DNA from: an uncultured Rhodanobacteraceae bacterium
GTDB taxonomy: Bacteria; Pseudomonadota; Gammaproteobacteria; Xanthomonadales; Rhodanobacteraceae
Assembly (NCBI GenBank): GCA_913053815.1
Contig: CAJXGK010000042.1
Location: 1 to 10,696, forward strand
Direction of reading: 5' to 3'
Length of the DNA stretch: 10,696 bases
This document shows, in pieces, positions 6,037 through 10,696 of this stretch (the stretch's first letter is position 1; each line of letters opens with the position of its first letter). The position numbers were made by a program, and so were the translations under genes. The notes below the pieces were generated by a model. The model had not been told where the DNA came from and searched no databases. It was given only the letters and a program-made list of their open reading frames with translations.

Positions 6037-7088
6037 TATGCTGCTTCGGTAGCCGGAGCCTTCAGGCTAGTAAGTGCTGCCATGGCAGCGGCCTGGCCCT
6101 GCGCAATGGAATCATCAATGGTTTCAGGGCCGCTGGCGGCTCCGGCTACCAATAGGCCGGGCCGAGTCGTGCTGCCCATAGCGCGGTATGTTGCTCCTCT
6201 CTGCAGAAAGCCGTGACGCTCCAGTTCGACACCAAAGATCGAGGCAATCCGGGCATTGTCTACATTCGGATCCATACCAATCGCCTGAACGACCAGATCG
6301 AAGGGAATAGTAATCGGCCGCTTCACCAAGGTATCTTCCCCCTTGACGATCAACCGCTTACCATCGGAGGTCACTTCAGCAATTCGCGACTTGATGTACT
6401 TGACGCGGTATTTCTCCTGGCTTTCCCAGTAATAGGCATCTTCGTAGAGGCCAAAAGTACGGATATCCATGTAATAAATGTAAACACTGCACTGCGGCAG
6501 CGCCTCGCGGATTTCCATGGCCAGGTTGGCCGAAACCGTGCAACAAATCTTGGAACACCATTCCCGGCCAATTTGCCGATCCCGCGAACCCACGCAGAGG
6601 AGAATCGCAACCCGTTCGGGAACGCGTCCATCAGACAGACACTTCACCCCTTTACCGGAGGAGAGCATCTGCTCGACTTGGGTGGTGGTGACCACATCGG
6701 GAAAAATACCAAAGCCTAGCTCGGGTTTGTTGACCGGGTCGAAGTGCGAGAAGCCGGTACATAGAATGGTCGCCCCCGCCTCACGAGTCTGCTCTTCACC
6801 GGCTAGCATATATTTGAAAGCTCCCGGCGCACCGGAAAATTCAGTGATTGTGGTACGGGTCTGGATTTCGACCAGAGGGTTGGATTCAATCCGCTGCACC
6901 ATGCCGCCGATGGCATCCTTGGCCCATTCGCCGGAGGGTACCAATTTGGCATAGCCGGAAAGGATGGGAGCTCCACCCAAACGATCGGCCTTGTCAACGA
7001 GCAACACCTTTTGTCCGGTGCTGGCAAGAGAATGGGCGGCGCTAAGGCCCGCAGGGCCGCCACCGACTACAAGAACCGGTGTGTTCAC
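6036..7088 (-). CDS. shdrA: sHdrA, FAD-binding HdrA-like subunit
   Basis: A 350-residue HdrA-like flavoprotein, much shorter than methanogen HdrA because it lacks the extra ferredoxin domains. VLVVGGGPAGLSAAHSL (5-21) and VLLVDKADRLGGAP (28-41) are the Rossmann FAD-binding segments. CVGSRDRQIGREWCSKICC (165-183) is the HdrA cysteine signature, with Cys165, 178, 182 and 183 as possible Fe-S ligands. LVVQAIGMDPN (265-275) and GLLVAGAASGPETIDDSIAQG (311-331) are the second flavin-contact region. HdrA is the flavin hub of the complex and would accept electrons from HdrC/HdrB. The start is GTG at 7088-7086, overlapping the shdrB1 stop (GTGA); the next residues read directly into the Rossmann strand, so this start is well supported. 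Confidence 0.96.
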   Translation of the reverse strand: MNTPVLVVGGGPAGLSAAHSLASTGQKVLLVDKADRLGGAPILSGYAKLVPSGEWAKDAIGGMVQRIESNPLVEIQTRTTITEFSGAPGAFKYMLAGEEQTREAGATILCTGFSHFDPVNKPELGFGIFPDVVTTTQVEQMLSSGKGVKCLSDGRVPERVAILLCVGSRDRQIGREWCSKICCTVSANLAMEIREALPQCSVYIYYMDIRTFGLYEDAYYWESQEKYRVKYIKSRIAEVTSDGKRLIVKGEDTLVKRPITIPFDLVVQAIGMDPNVDNARIASIFGVELERHGFLQRGATYRAMGSTTRPGLLVAGAASGPETIDDSIAQGQAAAMAALTSLKAPATEAA

Positions 7089-8470
7089 TGGTCTGCCTCC
7101 GTGAGTGCGGGTTGGGGTTTGACATAGCCCGGCCCGGATGTGATGGCCCGTTTCGGGTCGTAGAGTGTTTCAATGCGTCCTTCCTTGACATCTTCGAGAT
7201 AGGCTTCGAATTCGGCCTTGGCTTTCTCCCAGTCGATGCCCATTTTTGTTAGCAGCCCTTCAAAGGGTGAGGCATGCCAGTGCAATTGGGCCAGTTTGTA
7301 GGGGTGCGCCCCACAAGCCAGTGCCGCGAACTGACTATCCGCCATGACCGACAGTTCGTAGACCTTGCCCACGGCCCGGCCGATCCACTGGCTCTTATCC
7401 AGGGTGGTGATGCAGCCGGTATCGTGGCCGACCATTACATCGGCGTGGGCTTCTTCGACGGCCACCTTGATTTTGCGATCGATGGCAAAGGAACGGGTGA
7501 ATTCGCGTTCGCCGATGATGTGTCGGAAACCAAAGCCACAGCAGTCATACCAAGTGGAATAATCGAGAACTTGTACCCCCAGGGTTTGCAACAGCCCGGT
7601 CGTTACTGCCACTCGATTGCCACCCAGGACCGTATCATCGTAGAGCACGTCTTCCGGAACCATTTTGTACACATGGCAGGCTGGATGCACCGTGGCCCGG
7701 ATGTTGCTGACGTCGATGACCTGCTTTTCGGCAATTCGCTCACGCATCACGTGCAGCCACTCGGAATAGTGCACAATTTCTTCTGGAATCAGTAATTTAC
7801 CATCGACCAAGCGGCCGAGTTTGCCGAGGATCTGTTTGACCTGTTCACGTAGCCGCGATGACTGTAGTAGATAGGAGCGCACTTCTTTGTAATTACCAAA
7901 CGAGGTGCCACAGTGCACCAACGGGAAGTAATAGCCTGGAGGCAGTCCTTGCGATACGGAAGATACGTAGGCCTGGTGGAAATTACGCAAGAATATAGCA
8001 GCCAGGCTGACGATATTGCCCACTCCTGAGCCGTGATAATTCCAGGCGGTGCAGGAGGTTTGGTCGGTTTCATCCAGATAGCGAATGTCTAGCTGATTCT
8101 GCAACCACAGCAAGGAAGTGGGATAGCCCGGGATGTTGCCGCATTGACCACAGGATTTGTGATGCCAAAGCTGGTTAGTGGGAATGCGTTTGTTCCATCC
8201 GTAGAGGGTCTTGCCGGTTACCGGTTGGTGTTGTTCGGTAATCCGGTGGACGACAATTTCACCGTCTTTTTCGAGTTGCCACATGATGTCACGGACATCC
8301 TGCACCTTGTCCTTGTTGGTCAGCATCTCCCGGCGGTCGATGCGGGTCTCGACCCAGGCGGTCGCTAGGTTGGCGTCTTCTCGGCTTAGCTTGACCGGTT
8401 TCCATTCGTTGCCAAAGCCCGTATAGGTATCGGTGGTTTGGGTGTCTTCGGGTGGGTTGTGACCTGTCAT
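7085..8470 (-). CDS. shdrB1: sHdrB1, HdrB-like subunit with altered CCG motifs
   Basis: A 461-residue HdrB-like protein, longer than sHdrB2. Cysteines fall in the order SCGQCGN (Cys107, 110), SCTAWN (140), VHCGTSFG (187), HPACHVYK (265), WYDCCGFGF (310-311), HDTGCITTL (353) and LACGAHPYK (386). The second half keeps a CCG motif (Cys265, Cys310-311, Cys353), but the usual closing CXXC is reduced to a single cysteine (HDTGC). The first half has no CC pair at all. At most one standard non-cubane cluster is therefore expected, as reported for sHdrB1-type subunits. The long N-terminal (1-100) and C-terminal (400-461) parts have no motif that I recognise. GAGGTG precedes the ATG, 44 nt after shdrC1; the stop overlaps shdrA by 4 nt. 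Confidence 0.95.
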   Translation of the reverse strand: MTGHNPPEDTQTTDTYTGFGNEWKPVKLSREDANLATAWVETRIDRREMLTNKDKVQDVRDIMWQLEKDGEIVVHRITEQHQPVTGKTLYGWNKRIPTNQLWHHKSCGQCGNIPGYPTSLLWLQNQLDIRYLDETDQTSCTAWNYHGSGVGNIVSLAAIFLRNFHQAYVSSVSQGLPPGYYFPLVHCGTSFGNYKEVRSYLLQSSRLREQVKQILGKLGRLVDGKLLIPEEIVHYSEWLHVMRERIAEKQVIDVSNIRATVHPACHVYKMVPEDVLYDDTVLGGNRVAVTTGLLQTLGVQVLDYSTWYDCCGFGFRHIIGEREFTRSFAIDRKIKVAVEEAHADVMVGHDTGCITTLDKSQWIGRAVGKVYELSVMADSQFAALACGAHPYKLAQLHWHASPFEGLLTKMGIDWEKAKAEFEAYLEDVKEGRIETLYDPKRAITSGPGYVKPQPALTEADQ

Positions 8471-8514
8471 GATGTCACCTCATTGATTTGTCTGAACTAT
8501 TTCGTTCATGTGGA

Positions 8515-9240
8515 TTATCCTTCCTGCTCTTCAAGCCACTCCTCATATTCATCGCGCTTCTCATCCATGAGGTCGGTGACGACGTCGAAAAGATTGGGGT
8601 CGATGGTTTCCAGCTGCCCCAGTACACCGGTGGCTTCCCATATGGTGTAGAGCTCGATGGAGGTCTTGATGTTGATTTCCCAAGCGGTATCCATGGTGTG
8701 CATGGTGGGCATCGGGATGGCCTTGCGTAGCACCTTCAGCGGCGCCTTGACCTTGGCGATATTAGGGCCCCAGTCGGCGAAGGCGTCAGGGGTGATCATG
8801 TTCGGTGCCAGCTGATTGCCGGTACTAATCACCTTCATCAGCACGCGGGTATAGGGTTTCAGTACGTCCTTGGCTGACTGCATCCCATGCTTGATGGCGG
8901 TCTCTCGCAGAATCATGATCAAGCCACCGGGAGAATTGTGGAATGGACAACGTGCCGCGCAGGTGTAGCACTGGGCGCAGGCCCATATTTTCTCCTGCAT
9001 CGCATCGTAGATGCCTTCCAGATTCTCGGTCAGTAATAACTGCACGATCTCGCGTGGGGAATAGTCGTAATAGTGGGCCGAAGGACAGGTTGCAGTGCAA
9101 ATACCGCAATTCAGACAGCCGTGCAACTCGTGGTCAAAGAGCTGATGGTTACGAATATCCTCAAAGATCTCCTCAAGTTTTTCTCGATTGACCGCCGGGG
9201 CTTCCGATAAGGGATCGCCGATGCGTAGCGCAATATTCAT
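8515..9240 (-). CDS. shdrC1: sHdrC1, HdrC-like 2[4Fe-4S] electron-transfer subunit
   Basis: A 241-residue HdrC family protein with two complete ferredoxin motifs: CLNCGICTATCP (Cys42, 45, 48, 52) and CAQCYTCAARCP (Cys88, 91, 94, 98). The segment between them (HYYDYSPREIVQLLL) is typical for HdrC. The C-terminal part lacks cysteines and ends in a strongly acidic stretch (DEKRDEYEEWLEEQEG). It should relay electrons between sHdrA flavin and sHdrB1. It is the first structural sHdr gene, 39 nt after the dsrE3C-like gene, with AGAGGAA upstream of the ATG. It differs from sHdrC2 in the acidic tail and in keeping the proline in both motifs, so the two are distinct paralogues rather than a recent duplication. 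Confidence 0.96.
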   Translation of the reverse strand: MNIALRIGDPLSEAPAVNREKLEEIFEDIRNHQLFDHELHGCLNCGICTATCPSAHYYDYSPREIVQLLLTENLEGIYDAMQEKIWACAQCYTCAARCPFHNSPGGLIMILRETAIKHGMQSAKDVLKPYTRVLMKVISTGNQLAPNMITPDAFADWGPNIAKVKAPLKVLRKAIPMPTMHTMDTAWEINIKTSIELYTIWEATGVLGQLETIDPNLFDVVTDLMDEKRDEYEEWLEEQEG

Positions 9241-9279
9241 GAGCGAATTCCTCTGACCTTGCGATCTGCCGTCATACGG

Positions 9280-9660
9280 TTAGTAGCTGAGAACTCTGGT
9301 GTCGTCGTCTTCCATTACGGTTTCGATGACGTGGGCCCCGCCCACGATGCCCTCGCACTCCGGGATGAGGTCTTCGGTGGTCATGTCGAAGAGATCGAGG
9401 TTGGGAGAGCAGCAGTAAAACTTTACCCCCGCCTCGTGGGCCTCTTTGATGAAATCGTAGACGGTCTTCGGTGAGCCGGGTTTAACCACCAGCGCTTCGG
9501 CGACGCCTCGTTTCATTAGTTTCCCGGCGGTGGCCGTACACACCACCTCGACTTCATAGTCCATGGCCGCAGCGACGCTGGCCTGGAAAAATGGTGCCCC
9601 CAGCTCTTCGCCGTTGCGGGGGTCGGTGTTGACCATCAGGATCATCAATTTTGATGCCAC
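9280..9660 (-). CDS. dsrE3C: DsrE3C-like cytoplasmic sulfurtransferase
   Basis: A 126-residue DsrE-family protein. The first strand (KLMILMVNTDP) is followed by a helix, EVEVVCTATAGKLM (36-49), then GVKFYCCSPNLDLF (78-91) with an adjacent Cys83-Cys84 pair, and GIVGGAHVIETVME (104-117). A cysteine pair at 83/84 agrees with my recollection of DsrE3C from Hyphomicrobium denitrificans, which exchanges persulfide sulfur with TusA and serves sHdr. Cys41 and Cys102 are extra. The protein is soluble. The gene is first after the regulator, 63 nt downstream of it, and precedes shdrC1 by 39 nt. GGGAG lies nine nt before the ATG within a possible hairpin. It is distinct in length and motif from the second DsrE near tusA. 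Confidence 0.92.
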   Translation of the reverse strand: MASKLMILMVNTDPRNGEELGAPFFQASVAAAMDYEVEVVCTATAGKLMKRGVAEALVVKPGSPKTVYDFIKEAHEAGVKFYCCSPNLDLFDMTTEDLIPECEGIVGGAHVIETVMEDDDTRVLSY

Positions 9661-9661
9661 G

Positions 9662-9710
9662 GTTCAATTCTCCCAAGAGGTAGCCGTCAAAGGACGGTGT
9701 TTGAATGAAC
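9662..9710 (-). promoter_or_regulatory. Inverted-repeat leader around the dsrE3C ribosome binding site
   Basis: In the 63-nt gap after the regulator gene, the minus strand has GTTCATTC (9710-9703) facing GAATTGAAC (9670-9662). Inside is a smaller hairpin, CCGTC/GACGG (9697-9693 with 9688-9684, 4-nt loop). The GGGAG ribosome binding site lies next to the 3' outer arm. It could modulate translation of dsrE3C or be an operator half-site pair; the outer arms pair with one bulge. No good internal promoter is seen. Confidence 0.3.
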
Positions 9711-9723
9711 GGGTGACAACATA

Positions 9724-10065
9724 TTACGGAAATTGCATAGGTGCACGCTGCGATGCAGCACGCATGGTCTCAGCTCCCGAGGGGCAGTTTTCGCAGAACA
9801 GGTGATAGATCGTGGCAAGCAACTCGCGGGCATCGCCACTATTGATCCGATAAAACATATGCTTGGATTCGCGACGTACCTTCACTAAACCGTCATGACG
9901 CAGACGTGCCAGTTGCTGCGAAAGGTGCGCTTGGGGCATCCCCAGGCGCTCCTGCAGGGTACTGACCGTACATTCCTCATCAAGTAAATGACAAAGAATC
10001 AACAAGCGGTGGGGGTTGGCGAATGTTTTCAGAAACTGTGCTGCGTGGGTAGCTTGCCTACTCAT
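9724..10065 (-). CDS. shdrR: ArsR-family transcriptional regulator, sHdrR-like persulfide sensor
   Basis: A 113-residue ArsR/SmtB winged-helix regulator. ANPHRLLILCHLLDEECTVS covers helices 1-2, LQERLGMPQAHLSQQLARLR is the recognition helix-turn-helix, and VKVRRESKHMFYRI is the wing. Cys25 (LILC) and Cys91 (LFCENC) are 66 residues apart, the spacing of the two sensing cysteines in SqrR (41/107), so sulfane sulfur sensing is likely. Cys32 and Cys94 are additional. Sitting just before dsrE3C-shdr on the same strand, it matches sHdrR, the repressor of sHdr operons, which would release DNA when sulfane sulfur is present. I chose the ATG at 10065 because AAGG lies five nt upstream. An in-frame ATG at 10170 would add 35 residues (Ser/Pro-rich, weak ribosome site) and remains possible; the frame is open to 10398. 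Confidence 0.88.
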   Translation of the reverse strand: MSRQATHAAQFLKTFANPHRLLILCHLLDEECTVSTLQERLGMPQAHLSQQLARLRHDGLVKVRRESKHMFYRINSGDARELLATIYHLFCENCPSGAETMRAASQRAPMQFP

Positions 10066-10299
10066 GCGCGCCTTGTCGATGCGCGGAAATGTCTCGGCCC
10101 TGCCGCAGTCCAGCGTCGACTCGTCCGGGCGGCTGGGGGATGGACTCTCAATGCAGCGCAGTGTTTCCATGATGGTTCCAGAGGGGCCTGTTATGTGCGC
10201 ATGATACGCCTGTGGGTCGCGACGACAGAATGAGTGCCCCGGGTTGTTCCGCGCCGCATAGCGCAGCACAAATCCCCGGCGAGGAAAAGGCTCAATCCG

Positions 10300-10328
10300 G
10301 TACTGAAATTCCATAGTGAATCGGTCAA
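10300..10328 (-). promoter_or_regulatory. Weak promoter candidate with ATTC-N6-GAAT operator-like palindrome
   Basis: On the minus strand TTGACC (10328-10323) is followed after 17 nt by CAGTAC (10305-10300), a good -35 but poor -10. The spacer holds ATTC ACTATG GAAT (10321-10308), which resembles the ATTC-Nx-GAAT boxes of SqrR-type ArsR repressors except for the spacer length (8 in the form I recall). An operator in the promoter spacer would give autoregulation of the regulator and control of the operon behind it. Confidence 0.3.
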
Positions 10329-10356
10329 TATGGGTTGCTGTAGGGGGCCGGTGAGT

Positions 10357-10369
10357 GGTTGCAGCAACC
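10357..10369. promoter_or_regulatory. Perfect palindrome GGTTGC-A-GCAACC upstream of the regulator
   Basis: GGTTGC (10357-10362) and GCAACC (10364-10369) are perfect inverted arms around one base. A further GGTTGC half-site lies at 10333-10338. The form suits a homodimeric DNA-binding protein. A related palindrome is centred 51 bp away (10414). Confidence 0.45.
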
Positions 10370-10406
10370 GTCGGGTATGGTTGATAAACATACTGCACGG
10401 TCCGAT

Positions 10407-10421
10407 GGCTGCATTGCAGCC
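10407..10421. promoter_or_regulatory. Perfect palindrome GGCTGCA-T-TGCAGCC upstream of the regulator
   Basis: Seven-base perfect arms flank one central base. It shares the GGYTGC...GCARCC pattern with the palindrome at 10357-10369, and the two centres are about five helical turns apart, placing them on the same DNA face. Confidence 0.45.
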
Positions 10422-10494
10422 TCGCGCACTTCTCGCCTATTTTGCTGATAGGTCTAGTGTCGTGTTTTATAAACAGTGAGCCATTTCATGCTGA

Positions 10495-10527
10495 GGTTGT
10501 TCAAGCCGTCCTCCGGCTTGGACAACC
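10495..10527. repeat. 14-bp hairpin (one G-U pair), palindromic repeat or bidirectional terminator
   Basis: The left arm 10495-10508 (GGTTGTTCAAGCCG) pairs with the right arm 10514-10527 (CGGCTTGGACAACC) around a 5-nt loop, with one G-U or mismatch position. There is no T-run on either side, so a dispersed palindromic repeat is at least as likely as a terminator. Confidence 0.5.
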
Positions 10528-10538
10528 ACCGAAAATTC

Positions 10539-10610
10539 CGTCATCCCGGGCACCATTTACGTCATCCCGGGCACCTCTTGTTTTCGTCATCCCGGGCCTA
10601 GACCCGGGAT
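10539..10610. repeat. REP-like GTCATCCCGGG direct repeats ending in a palindrome
   Basis: CGTCATCCCGGGC occurs three times, starting at 10539, 10560 and 10585. The first two copies continue identically (ACC). The third continues into ATCCCGGG-CCTAGA-CCCGGGAT (10589-10610), an 8-bp perfect stem with a 6-nt loop, followed by CCAG. This matches the GTCATCCCGGGxxxxACCCGGGATCC style of intergenic palindromic repeats common in proteobacterial genomes. Confidence 0.7.
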
Positions 10611-10696
10611 CCAGTAGGCGGTCGTGGTGACGAGATCGGTAGTCCTAGGCAAGATCATCAAAAAAGAGCGGAGGCCCACGGCGTGGTCATGGCTTG

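Larger units (their letters stand above)
10066..10696. other. Regulator upstream region and right edge, no confident gene
   Basis: Apart from a possible N-terminal extension of the regulator (10066-10170), no gene is supported here. The stretch contains an ATTC-N6-GAAT palindrome (10308-10321) inside a weak promoter candidate, two related palindromes (10357-10369 and 10407-10421), a 14-bp hairpin (10495-10527) and REP-like repeats (10539-10610). From 10611 to the edge I see only a T-run on the minus strand (about 10662-10667) preceded by GGCCTCCGCTC; its pairing arm, if it is a terminator, would lie beyond the window. Confidence 0.6.

Noticed and set aside
10643..10696. Possible rho-independent terminator at the right edge (T-run on the minus strand)
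   Set aside because: The sequence before the T-run has no matching arm inside the window, so it cannot be supported.

Overview
The window carries one almost continuous leftward (minus-strand) gene cluster for cytoplasmic sulfane-sulfur oxidation by the sulfur-oxidizing heterodisulfide-reductase-like (sHdr) complex and its lipoate-binding partner protein. Read in the direction of transcription (right to left), the order is: ArsR-type regulator (sHdrR-like), DsrE3C-like sulfurtransferase, sHdrC1, sHdrB1, sHdrA, sHdrH (Hyp), sHdrC2, sHdrB2, an unrecognised Cys-rich protein, LbpA, DsrE3A-like protein, TusA and, after a 404-bp gap, a lipoate-protein ligase of the sLpl(AB) kind. The two copies each of HdrB and HdrC around one HdrA, with no etfAB or hdrB3, match the type I sHdr layout. 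The organism is most likely a sulfur-oxidizing chemolithotrophic proteobacterium. The TusA/DsrE/LbpA set resembles Thioalkalivibrio-like gammaproteobacteria, but this taxonomic call is inference.

Region by region. Positions 1-283 hold no confident gene; two reading frames stay open to the left edge. 284-1360 is the ligase. 1361-1764 is non-coding and contains a 160-bp MITE-like element with 19-bp terminal inverted repeats and a CTAA target duplication, plus a strong inverted repeat just after tusA. 1765-9660 is a compact operon of eleven genes; several junctions are 1-4 nt overlaps (hdrB1/hdrA, hdrA/hdrH, hdrC2/hdrB2, unknown gene/lbpA), which implies translational coupling. 9724-10065 (or -10170) is the regulator. 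From there to 10696 the sequence holds two related palindromes with centres 51 bp apart, a weak promoter candidate, a 14-bp hairpin and REP-like GTCATCCCGGG repeats.

How the genes work together (family knowledge applied to this order): incoming sulfane sulfur is passed as cysteine persulfide between TusA and the DsrE3 proteins and delivered to sHdr. sHdr carries Fe-S clusters on HdrC1/C2, cysteine-rich cluster sites on HdrB1/B2 and FAD on HdrA. LbpA, lipoylated on Lys71 by the ligase, is thought to be the essential partner of the complex. The regulator has two cysteines 66 residues apart, as in SqrR/BigR persulfide sensors, so the operon is probably de-repressed by sulfane sulfur.

The least explained parts are the 157-residue protein with five cysteines between sHdrB2 and LbpA, the paired palindromes upstream of the regulator, and the small mobile element separating tusA from the ligase gene.
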